Shown here: in pieces, positions 7,015-13,368 of the stretch
How positions within the stretch are numbered: position 1 is the stretch's first letter
Layout: every line of letters starts with the position of its first letter
Assembly (NCBI GenBank): GCA_035528275.1
Contig: DATKYV010000051.1
Location: 1 to 13,368 of the forward strand
DNA length: 13,368 bases
Source of the DNA: DATKYV01 sp035528275
GTDB lineage: Bacteria; Acidobacteriota; Terriglobia; UBA7540
Direction: 5' to 3'
Program-made: the position numbers and the translations under genes
Notes under the pieces: model-generated
What the model was told of the DNA's origin: nothing
Databases searched by the model: none
What the model saw: only the letters and a program-made list of their open reading frames with translations

Positions 7015-7019
7015 GGGTC

Positions 7020-7712
7020 CTACACGGTCTTGTCAGGGGAATCGCAGATTGACTCCATGGGGCACTCGGCGCAGAGAGGCTTGCGCGCGTCGCAGACCTT
7101 TCGCCCAAACCAAATGACCTGGTGACCGAAAGTGATCCAGCGTTCCTGAGGCACAATCTTCATCAAATCCTGCTCGACCTTCTCCGGAGTTTCTTGCGTG
7201 GAGAGCTTCAGGCGCCGCGCGATTCGGAAAACGTGAGTGTCCACCACGACGCCGCTGGGGATGCCGTAAGCCGTGCCCAGAACCACGTTGGCTGTCTTGC
7301 GCGCCACGCCGGGAAGAGCGAGCATTTGCTCCATGGTTCGGGGGACCTGTCCGCCGTAGGTTTCCACAATCATCTTCGACGCGGCAATAATGCTCTTCGA
7401 TTTGTTGCGGAAGAAGCCGGTGGAGCGGATTTCGTTCTCCAAAACCTCCTGGCGCAGGGCGGCGAAATCCTTTGGAGTGGGATATTTCTGGAAAAGGCCG
7501 GGCGTGACTTTGTTTACGCGCTCATCGGTGCACTGCGCGGAGAGAATGGTAGCGACGAGGAGCTGGAACGGATTCTGGTGCTTGAGCGCGCATTCGGCCC
7601 GGGGAAACAGCGAGTCGACCGCCGCAAAGATCTTCTGCAACCGTTCGGGAGACGTGTAATTGATTTTGGGCTTGGCGCGTCGATCAGGTTTCTTGTGTTT
7701 AGCAGCGGGCAT
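7020..7712 (-). CDS. nth: Endonuclease III, DNA glycosylase/AP lyase
   Basis: The protein has 230 residues, slightly longer than E. coli Nth because of a basic N-terminal extension (KHKKPDRRAKPK). It removes oxidised pyrimidines in base excision repair and nicks the abasic site by beta-elimination. The helix-hairpin-helix reads LPGVARKTANVV (133-144) and contains the catalytic lysine K139; the catalytic aspartate is D158 in VVVDTHVFRIARRL. Four cysteines (C207, C214, C217, C223) have the canonical C-X6-C-X2-C-X5-C spacing of the [4Fe-4S] cluster loop. LLVATILSAQCTDERVN near residue 51 is also diagnostic. ATG 7712 has no clear Shine-Dalgarno sequence; its leader is formed by an AT-rich palindromic repeat. 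The gene converges with the GH30 gene and lies downstream of hemQ on the same strand. Confidence 0.97.
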   Translation of the reverse strand: MPAAKHKKPDRRAKPKINYTSPERLQKIFAAVDSLFPRAECALKHQNPFQLLVATILSAQCTDERVNKVTPGLFQKYPTPKDFAALRQEVLENEIRSTGFFRNKSKSIIAASKMIVETYGGQVPRTMEQMLALPGVARKTANVVLGTAYGIPSGVVVDTHVFRIARRLKLSTQETPEKVEQDLMKIVPQERWITFGHQVIWFGRKVCDARKPLCAECPMESICDSPDKTV

Positions 7713-7720
7713 ATTTGTAA

Positions 7721-7815
7721 GTTATGAATTCTGAATTATGAAAGCTGAACGCTGAGGGATGAACGAGAATCCTTCTATCCGCCATTCATAATTCAGCATT
7801 CATAATTCATAATTC
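7721..7815. repeat. AT-rich inverted repeat with TTCATAATTC units
   Basis: The left arm (7721-7757) carries TTATGAATT, TGAATTATGAA and AGCTGAACGCTGA. The right arm (7783-7815) carries the complement as CATTCATAATTCAGCATTCA and more TTCATAATTC copies. The arms pair imperfectly around a loop near 7758-7782. It fills the gap between hemQ and nth and contrasts strongly with the GC-rich surroundings, which suggests a small dispersed repeat. It could form a hairpin after the hemQ stop on the minus-strand transcript. Confidence 0.65.
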
Positions 7816-7821
7816 GTTTTC

Positions 7822-8547
7822 TCACCCTCCCAGCAGGTTGAGGACTTCGCCCAGCTCGCCGTGCACGCAAGTGAAGGTGGGAGTGTCGCGCAGCGTGTAG
7901 CTCGTCGCCTCGCTGTGCCGGAGCTCCATCACCAGGTCGAGGAAATGCTCGGGCCGGTCGCTCTCGAAAGCGAGCACGAATTCCTGGTCATCGAGCCCGA
8001 AGGAGTACGTCGTGTTCAAGCGCACGGTCGGGTATTTGTGGCCGATTTCGATGTGCTCGTTCATCATCCCCTGGCGCGCGTGCGGCGTGAGGCGGTACCA
8101 GGCCTTGTTTTTCACAAAGGGATAGACGAACAGGTATTTGAATTTCCCCGGCATCAGCCGCAACCGCCGGCCTTCCTGGTCCTCGTGCTCGTGCTTGTCC
8201 ACGTAAAGGGAGCGCTTGGTCATCGAAAGGTAGGAATAGGGCGTGGTCAGGTATTTGCCGAGGTCGGTGGCCAGCAGCTTCGCCGCCATTTGCTGGAACT
8301 TGGGAAGGTCGTAGGTGATCCGCCAAAGCATGAAGTCGCAGTCGCCACGGATGCCCACCAGGGAATAAGGGATGACGATCACATCCGACTCGTAGGACTT
8401 GACGACATCGATAAACTGGCGCTTGCCGCGCTTGCGCTCTTCTTCCGGCAGGCGGCGCCAAGCCGGATCAACCTTGTAGTAGACGAAGTTGACGAACTGC
8501 TGCCGGGTGTCCTCGGCAGAGCCTTCGGGTTTCTTCGGATTAGCCAA
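7822..8547 (-). CDS. hemQ: HemQ, coproheme decarboxylase (chlorite dismutase family)
   Basis: The protein has 241 residues if read from TTG 8547. The family converts coproheme III to protoheme in the coproporphyrin-dependent haem pathway using peroxide, in the cytoplasm. The N-terminal half has QFVNFVYYKVD and the GIRGDCDFMLWRITYD strand (65-80). The C-terminal half has the GKFKYLFVYPFVKNKAWY segment, where Y142 corresponds to the catalytic tyrosine of HemQ. It is followed by RQGMMNEHIEIGHKYP, in which H165 is the likely proximal haem ligand, and SFGLDDQEFVLAFE (about 180-193). The start at TTG gives the usual family length and is preceded by AAGGAGGG. The frame is open further upstream to ATG 8643 and ATG 8751, but those add 32-68 residues with no family counterpart and no good ribosome site. 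It is not a true chlorite dismutase judging by the tyrosine and overall match, by eye only. Confidence 0.88.
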   Translation of the reverse strand: MANPKKPEGSAEDTRQQFVNFVYYKVDPAWRRLPEEERKRGKRQFIDVVKSYESDVIVIPYSLVGIRGDCDFMLWRITYDLPKFQQMAAKLLATDLGKYLTTPYSYLSMTKRSLYVDKHEHEDQEGRRLRLMPGKFKYLFVYPFVKNKAWYRLTPHARQGMMNEHIEIGHKYPTVRLNTTYSFGLDDQEFVLAFESDRPEHFLDLVMELRHSEATSYTLRDTPTFTCVHGELGEVLNLLGG

Positions 8548-8557
8548 TGCTCCCAAG

Positions 8558-8565
8558 CCCTCCTT
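8558..8565 (-). promoter_or_regulatory. Ribosome binding site deciding the TTG start of hemQ
   Basis: On the minus strand AAGGAGGG stands 10 nt before TTG 8547. The spacing is slightly long, but no ATG or GTG occurs in frame nearby, and the family domain begins about 15 residues after this TTG. Confidence 0.5.
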
Positions 8566-8721
8566 CGATTGACGCGCTAAGCTGCGTAAGTTGTGCGGTT
8601 GATAGCCCGAAACAGCAAATATAGCATGAAAAACCCGAGGCATGAGGCGGTTGCAGAGGGTGTGACCGAGCGGCAGGGGTTGCCACGGTCTTTTGGGTTT
8701 TGATGATTTCAAGAACAGGTG

Positions 8722-8740
8722 CCGCGCCAGCGGGGCGCGG
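8722..8740. repeat. GC-rich hairpin 2 downstream of the TonB receptor gene
   Basis: CCGCGCC and GGCGCGG form a perfect 7-bp stem with a 5-nt loop. It follows the longer hairpin at 8747-8773 on the minus-strand transcript. There is no T-run, so it is recorded as a hairpin and not as a proven terminator. Confidence 0.45.
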
Positions 8741-8746
8741 GAGGAG

Positions 8747-8773
8747 GCCACGGCACAAAAACCGTGCCGTGGC
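8747..8773. terminator. GC-rich hairpin 1 after the TonB receptor gene (terminator or dispersed palindrome)
   Basis: GCCACGGCAC (8747-8756) and GTGCCGTGGC (8764-8773) form a perfect 10-bp stem around an A-rich loop of 7 nt. It lies 31 nt beyond the receptor stop on the minus strand. It could stop or stabilise the transcript, but the classical U-tract is missing. Similar GTGCCGTGGC palindromes are, from memory, dispersed in Acidobacteriota genomes. Confidence 0.5.
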
Positions 8774-8804
8774 TACCCTCCATTGTGCGGGCGACCCTGA
8801 CGAA

Positions 8805-11702
8805 TCAGAATCTGAATCGCATTTCCAGTTCGATCCGCCGGTTGGCGGTGGACCTCCCGCCCAGAGAGTTCGATTTTCCAAACAGCGGGGAACTCAGGTT
8901 ACCGATCGGCGACGCCAGGTTCACATTGTTGAAGACGTTGTGGGCATCGATGGTAAATTCCAGCGAGTAGCGCTTGTTCCCGCCATCGCCGTGCCAATTG
9001 GGGCGTCCCCCGCCGCTCAGCCCGCCCGGCCCCAAGCCGCCGCCCGGAGGGCCTCCCCGGCGTCCATGGCGATGCCCGCCTCCCCCGCCTCCTCCACCCG
9101 ACGCCGAACCCCGTTCCCCGCCGAAGCTGAACATCTTCGTCAGGTGCATATTCATGCTGAATCGGCCCGGGCCGTTGCCATAGTTGCGCGGGATGATGGC
9201 GTCGCCGGCTGCCGGCAGGGTGTCAAAGGCGCCGTAAGCGGTTGTCATCACGCTCGGACTCGAGAGGTCGGTGGCGAAGGCCGGCCGGTCGTTGAAGAGC
9301 GAATCTCCGTTGAGGTCCTGGCCCAGCAGGATGTCGAAAGGCCGTCCGGAGGCGATGATGAGGAAGGGAGCGATGCGGAATCCCCAGGGAAGGTCGACGG
9401 AGCCGCCGGTAAAGAAACGCTGCCGGACATCAAAGCCCGCGCGGCCGTATTCGCCGGCCCAGTCGTACTGGTTGGCGGGGAAGTCGCCTGCTCCGTCGCT
9501 GCTGCCCCGCGCTTGATTGAGCATGTAGAAGCCGAAGAAATTAACCCACGGAGTGATGCGGCCCCGAAAATTGGCAATCAACTGGTTCTGATTGTAGATT
9601 CCAGTGGATTCGTACTGGTAGATGTTTCCCACGTCGCCGAATGGCCGCGTGCCACTCGCCGGATCCGCCGGGTCGTAGGTGCCGGGCAGCGGCGCGTTGA
9701 TATTCCGCGAGCGCAGGATATGGACCCCGTGGGAGTTGGTATAGGTGAGCGCAACGGTGATGCTCCTGGGCAACTGCCGCTCGACGCCGACAGCCGACTG
9801 GATGGTATACGGAGCTTGCACGTTCGGCGCCACGCGGCGAACGGTCTGCGAGATGGCACCGGCGGGCAGCGAATCGACGGGGGGGATATCGGGAAAGAAG
9901 TCTGGATCCGGAATCAGGTACTGTTGCTGGGTGATGCCGTTCAGGCGCAGGGCCTGGAGCGTCAGGTTCTGCGAGAAGCGGTCATAGAAGACACCCGCGC
10001 CGGCGCGCAGCACGGTCTTGGGTTGCCCCGAGCTGCCGCGATCCAGTCCCCAGGCGAGCCCAATGCGCGGCGCGAGATCGTAATGATCGCTGATCTGGTT
10101 TTGGGTTTCGTAGCGGAGGCCGCTGCTCAGGCTGAGATTAGGCCGAACCCGCCAATCGTCCTGCACGTACAGACCGACGTCAAACTGGTTAAAGCTGGCG
10201 AGCGGGTCCCCGGCAACGATCGAAAACTGGCTGGCACCGCCGCCCGCGGCGCGAATGGCCTCCGGCGTCAACCCATCCTGGAGGCCGAGGAGCGTCAGGC
10301 GATAAGCGTCCAGCGACGTAAACGTATAGGCGCCGTTGTAGGTTTGCAGGGACTGATCCCAGATGTAAACACCCCGCAGGCGTCCGCCGAACTTGAGGAG
10401 GTGGTTGCTGGCCGTCACCGAGGTCATGTTATTGAGCTCATAGTGATCGTGGTTGGTGGTACTCGGCCCGCTGCTGATCCCGCCGTCCGTGAAGGCGGCC
10501 AGCACCGAGACGGTGGGCTGGGAACTGTCACCGGTCTGGTTGGTGCGCTGACGCAGGTATTGGAAGCGCGTCTCATTGACGGCGCGGTCGCTGACCATCG
10601 CCGTCTCGGTGAATTGGAGGCCATGCTCGTGGTATCGAGAATCGTAGGCCTGGGAGGGCAGGGAAAACTGCCCGACGCCGTTGGCGTCGGAGCCACGCTG
10701 CTGGTAGGTATAACGCAGCATGAGGGTGTTCCTGGGAGTCAGTTGATAATCCACGCGCGGGCTGACCGAAGTGCGCCAGGTGGGATTCAGAACCGCCTGG
10801 CTGAACGGGTTGACGTTGTAAGACGGATCGAGGGTGAGGGCGTTGACCACTGAGACTTCGTCCACGTTGCGGCGCCGGGCATCCAAGAAGAAGGAAGCTT
10901 TCTTGCTGAGCGGACCGCCCAGGTTCCCGCCAAACTGCTTCGACTGGTAGGGTGGCTTGTCGGGCGCGAACGGGTTGCGCGAGTTAAAGACCGAATCCCC
11001 GAACTCGAAGGAACCCTGGCCGTGGAACTTCTCGGTTCCGGGCTTGGTGAAAATCTCGATTCTCCCGAAGCCCAGCCGGTCATATTCCGCCGCGAAAGGG
11101 CTCTGGTTGACACGAATCTCCCGGATCGATTCCTTGGGCGGCATGCGGCCGTCACTGAAGCCGTCGATATAGATCTGGCCGCCTTCCGGCCCCGCCGCGG
11201 GCCCCGCCAGCGCCATCAGCTCATCCTGCAGGTCGTCGGGATTGTCGGAAAGGGCGTTTAAATCCGAACCCTTCAGCACCACTGCGCCAACGCTGTTCGT
11301 GGGGCTAATGCTGACCCGCGTGCTCTCATCGTGGACCGTGACCTCCTGTCTTTCCAGGAACACCACGAGTTGCGCGTCAACCACCTGCGGTTGGCCGGGG
11401 GCGATGAGGACGTCCGCCTTCTCAAAGTCGGTAAACCCTTTGGCGCTGATGCGCACGAGATATGTGCCGGGAGGCAATTGAGAGAACGAATAGCGGCCCT
11501 CTTCGTTCGTCTGGTCCTGCCGCGCCGCTCCATCGACCCCGGTGATGCTGACCGCGGCGGCCGGCACGGCGGCGCCGGAGGGGTCCGTCACCTGACCGCG
11601 CAAGCTGATGTCACTCGATTGCGCAATGAGCATCGTCGAGAAGAATGACGACACCAGAATCGCGCTGAGGGCCCGCGTGAGGTATTTCAACAAGTTGGAC
11701 AT
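8805..11702 (-). CDS. Oar-like TonB-dependent receptor with N-terminal carboxypeptidase-regulatory-like domain
   Basis: The protein has 965 residues. It begins with a signal peptide (ALSAILVSSFFSTMLIAQS, cleaved near residue 27-29). A carboxypeptidase-regulatory / Cna-B-like beta-sandwich follows (about 32-112: ISLRGQVTDPSGAAVPAAAV, then EEGRYSFSQLPPGTYLVRISAKGF). Next is a plug domain (about 140-235, with GGQIYIDGFSDGRMPPKESI and the EIRVNQSPFAAEYDRLGFGRIEIFTK run). The remainder is a 22-strand-type barrel ending in the aromatic RFRF typical of outer-membrane proteins. Such receptors are very abundant in Acidobacteriota and are thought to import large or scarce substrates such as oligosaccharides or metals. 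A Gly/His/Arg-rich insertion (861-908) lies between two late barrel strands. ATG 11702 has GGAGG 8 nt upstream. It lies 149 bp after the DUF5666 gene on the same strand and may be expressed with it. The ligand is unknown. Confidence 0.92.
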   Translation of the reverse strand: MSNLLKYLTRALSAILVSSFFSTMLIAQSSDISLRGQVTDPSGAAVPAAAVSITGVDGAARQDQTNEEGRYSFSQLPPGTYLVRISAKGFTDFEKADVLIAPGQPQVVDAQLVVFLERQEVTVHDESTRVSISPTNSVGAVVLKGSDLNALSDNPDDLQDELMALAGPAAGPEGGQIYIDGFSDGRMPPKESIREIRVNQSPFAAEYDRLGFGRIEIFTKPGTEKFHGQGSFEFGDSVFNSRNPFAPDKPPYQSKQFGGNLGGPLSKKASFFLDARRRNVDEVSVVNALTLDPSYNVNPFSQAVLNPTWRTSVSPRVDYQLTPRNTLMLRYTYQQRGSDANGVGQFSLPSQAYDSRYHEHGLQFTETAMVSDRAVNETRFQYLRQRTNQTGDSSQPTVSVLAAFTDGGISSGPSTTNHDHYELNNMTSVTASNHLLKFGGRLRGVYIWDQSLQTYNGAYTFTSLDAYRLTLLGLQDGLTPEAIRAAGGGASQFSIVAGDPLASFNQFDVGLYVQDDWRVRPNLSLSSGLRYETQNQISDHYDLAPRIGLAWGLDRGSSGQPKTVLRAGAGVFYDRFSQNLTLQALRLNGITQQQYLIPDPDFFPDIPPVDSLPAGAISQTVRRVAPNVQAPYTIQSAVGVERQLPRSITVALTYTNSHGVHILRSRNINAPLPGTYDPADPASGTRPFGDVGNIYQYESTGIYNQNQLIANFRGRITPWVNFFGFYMLNQARGSSDGAGDFPANQYDWAGEYGRAGFDVRQRFFTGGSVDLPWGFRIAPFLIIASGRPFDILLGQDLNGDSLFNDRPAFATDLSSPSVMTTAYGAFDTLPAAGDAIIPRNYGNGPGRFSMNMHLTKMFSFGGERGSASGGGGGGGGHRHGRRGGPPGGGLGPGGLSGGGRPNWHGDGGNKRYSLEFTIDAHNVFNNVNLASPIGNLSSPLFGKSNSLGGRSTANRRIELEMRFRF

Positions 11703-11710
11703 CCTAAAAT

Positions 11711-11715
11711 CCTCC
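11711..11715 (-). promoter_or_regulatory. Ribosome binding site of the TonB receptor gene
   Basis: GGAGG on the minus strand, 8 nt before ATG 11702, supports this start, which is followed by a good signal peptide. Confidence 0.65.
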
Positions 11716-11851
11716 AGAACTGCAAATCAAAAACGTCCACGTTTTTCTCGGAGCCTCATGGAATGGCGATCCATGCCTCGACCCCTTGGGGCAGCGCCGA
11801 TATTACCCAGACTGAATGCCGGCGCGCAGTGCTCCGACCTCGTCCTCAATA

Positions 11852-13075
11852 CTAAGGTCCCCCCTCACCCTCGCTCATGCTCCATGGTCCGAGTACCATC
11901 TGATCGGCGTCCTTGGATTTCGCGGTAAGGATGGGTTCCACTCCGGCGAGGATGGTGATGGCCGTTACGTCGGAGGGTGTAGCCCCCTCGGTGCCGACCA
12001 CCATCAAGGCTTCACCAGGCTGGAGTTCGCCGAGCGTCAGAGCGGGCGCCCGCTCCAGCATCCGCTGAAAGTCAGGCGGGCCATTGCCGGAGCGTTCTCC
12101 GGAGCCGGCCGCTTGAGCTCCCGCCCGTGGCCCGCCGGCGGACGGCCCACCGCGACGCCAGCCTCCGGCGCCACCCGTTGGCGCCTGGCCGGGAGGCCCG
12201 GTGGGAGGCGGTCCGCCGGATCCCACTCCCGCAATCATCTGTGCAAGGAAGGGGGGAAGCCGGCGAAGCCGAGAGTCAGGGTTCGTCCGCACCAACACGG
12301 GTTGGCCGGACGCCAGGTCCTTCACGGTCACAGTGCCGTTCGGCGCGTCCACGGAAACGACCGTAGCTCCGATGTTGCGGAAAGTCCCGGAAACCAGTTT
12401 CTCGGCGGTGAGGCGGCTGCCGTCTTCGCTCTTGGCGCCCAGAGCGCGCACCTGGTCTCCCACCTTGATGTCTTTAAACGACCCGGGTTTGGCGTCTCTG
12501 AACTTGACTGAACCCGGCGCATAGCGAAGAAGCTGGGCATTGGCGGCCAGAGTGACGACTGCGGGATGAGTGAGATTCCCCGGCGTAGGCGGCGTGTTGG
12601 GAACCGAGACGGTAATCTCCTTTGTCTCCGGGTTCAGCTCCGTCACCAGTCCGCCGATTCCGCGCTGCCGCCATTCCAGTCGTTCCGCCTCGCGCTTCTT
12701 GGCAAGGTCGGTTTCTGCCATCACGATGACGGAAGTGGCGAGCATTGATTTCTGGTCGTCGGCAACCCGCCCGCGAACAAGGACTCGGTCGCCGGGATTG
12801 ATGTCACTGACCTCGATGGGGGTGGCAGTCTTCAGGTCCTTCGCCCCCGGCGGAACGCGAAGAACGGAAACCTCGTCCGGCAAATGAACCAGCATCTCGG
12901 GGCCGGCATCCGTGCGCAAGTTCAGCGAGCCCGGCTGAAGCTGAGTGACCACGCCGATGGGCCGGACCGCCTGCGGGGCCGGCGAAGCAGACGCTTGGGG
13001 CAGGGTGGCTGTGGTGATTTCGCCCAACGCCACCGCCACCCAAACCGCCGCTAGACACAGAACGCCCTTCTTCAT
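11852..13075 (-). CDS. Secreted DUF5666-domain protein with Gly/Pro-rich insertion
   Basis: The protein has 407 residues and a signal peptide (MKKGVLCLAAVWVAVALG, cleaved near ASA at 28-30). The mature part is built of small beta-barrel-like repeats of the DUF5666 type. Repeat one is at about 37-119 (IGVVTQLQPGSLNLRTDAG ... INPGDRVLVRGRVADD). Repeat two is at about 138-232 (GGLVTELNPETKEITVSV ... IKVGDQVRALGAKSEDGSRL). Repeat three is at about 234-378 (ATVVSVDAPNGTVTVKD ... LQPGEALMVVGTEG). Repeat three is interrupted at about 283-334 by a Gly/Pro/Arg/Ala-rich stretch. The function of DUF5666 is not established; these proteins are thought to be periplasmic or envelope-associated. ATG 13075 has AGGAG only 3 nt upstream; ATG 13096 with a GGGGTG-like site is an alternative giving 7 more residues, and the frame stays open to 13162. 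It precedes the TonB receptor gene on the same strand. Confidence 0.85.
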   Translation of the reverse strand: MKKGVLCLAAVWVAVALGEITTATLPQASASPAPQAVRPIGVVTQLQPGSLNLRTDAGPEMLVHLPDEVSVLRVPPGAKDLKTATPIEVSDINPGDRVLVRGRVADDQKSMLATSVIVMAETDLAKKREAERLEWRQRGIGGLVTELNPETKEITVSVPNTPPTPGNLTHPAVVTLAANAQLLRYAPGSVKFRDAKPGSFKDIKVGDQVRALGAKSEDGSRLTAEKLVSGTFRNIGATVVSVDAPNGTVTVKDLASGQPVLVRTNPDSRLRRLPPFLAQMIAGVGSGGPPPTGPPGQAPTGGAGGWRRGGPSAGGPRAGAQAAGSGERSGNGPPDFQRMLERAPALTLGELQPGEALMVVGTEGATPSDVTAITILAGVEPILTAKSKDADQMVLGPWSMSEGEGGP

Positions 13076-13221
13076 TCGCTCCTGCCTTGCCGTCATGCCA
13101 CACCCCTGCGCGATTACTCCCATTCTCCCTTTCATGCCACGCGCGCGCAAAGCGTTTCTCAAATCCTCTCAGCGAGCCCTACGCCCGTGACAAAGCTCGG
13201 TTCGACCTTCTGCTCGGTGGG

Positions 13222-13368
13222 CTATTTACCGGAGCCGCTCGCGCGCTTTGCCGTCCACTCGCCGTCGAACCGCTCGCTGTGGACCGTTCCTTTCATGGAG
13301 TCCCCGTCGACGGCGCCGGAGTATTCCATCGTGAAGGTGCCATTCGGAGTCTCCCGCTTGACGGTGAA
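13222..13368 (-). CDS. C-terminal fragment of a small beta-strand protein (5' part beyond window)
   Basis: The last 48 residues of a minus-strand gene are visible; its start lies outside the window. They read as alternating Gly-turn beta-strands: GTFTMEYSGAVDGDSMKGTV, then FDGEWTAKRASGSGK. The NG-x-F ... V-D-G-D-x-M/L-K-G-T-V ... W-x-A-x-R pattern recurs in small secreted hypothetical proteins of Acidobacteriota and related phyla, often after repeated G-K-W-x-G-T units. No function is known to me. The stop is 146 bp before the DUF5666 start and the strand is the same, so it may be the first of three linked genes. Confidence 0.7.
   Translation of the reverse strand, partial: FTVKRETPNGTFTMEYSGAVDGDSMKGTVHSERFDGEWTAKRASGSGK

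Noticed and set aside
8700..10853. A 717-codon open frame on the + strand.
   Set aside because: It lies antisense to the TonB receptor. Its product has no recognisable domain and the biased Arg/Ala/Gly/Val composition of a GC-rich shadow frame.

Overview
The window looks like a chromosomal segment of an Acidobacteriota-type soil bacterium. This rests on a large Oar-like TonB-dependent receptor with an N-terminal carboxypeptidase-regulatory-like domain, a DUF5666 protein beside it, a HemQ-type coproheme decarboxylase, several secreted enzymes, high GC in the core, and dispersed palindromes of the kind seen in such genomes. The assignment is inferred from gene content; no rRNA or other marker is present.

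Left edge (1-1300): base composition is visibly lower in GC than in the rest. It holds the C-terminal 248 residues of a type IIG / Eco57I-like restriction-modification methylase with a TaqI-like specificity region. Next comes a 207-bp nested inverted-repeat element (760-966). Directly abutting it is a start-less reading frame that resembles the N-terminal part of an AbiTii (abortive infection) domain. I read this as the decayed rim of a defence island.

Central cluster (1364-6970, + strand): four genes with short gaps. They are a DegT/DnrJ/EryC1/StrS-type PLP aminotransferase with a clear twin-arginine signal, a secreted acetamidase/formamidase-family protein, a second DegT-type aminotransferase with no export signal, and a secreted GH30 glycoside hydrolase. 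The combination suggests extracytoplasmic processing of a glycoside or amino-sugar-like compound, with amide cleavage and transamination. The substrate cannot be read from the sequence. An exported DegT enzyme is the most unusual item here.

Middle (7020-8804, - strand): two housekeeping genes, endonuclease III (nth) and HemQ, separated by an AT-rich palindromic repeat. HemQ most likely starts at a TTG codon. GC-rich hairpins lie between hemQ and the TonB receptor gene.

Right part (8805-13368, - strand): in transcription order, the 3' end of a small glycine-rich beta-strand protein, a secreted DUF5666 protein, and the TonB-dependent receptor. All point the same way with gaps of about 150 bp, so they could be cotranscribed. 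Both full-length proteins carry Gly/Pro/Arg-rich low-complexity insertions within otherwise ordered domains. No tRNA, rRNA, CRISPR array, transposase or phage gene was seen.
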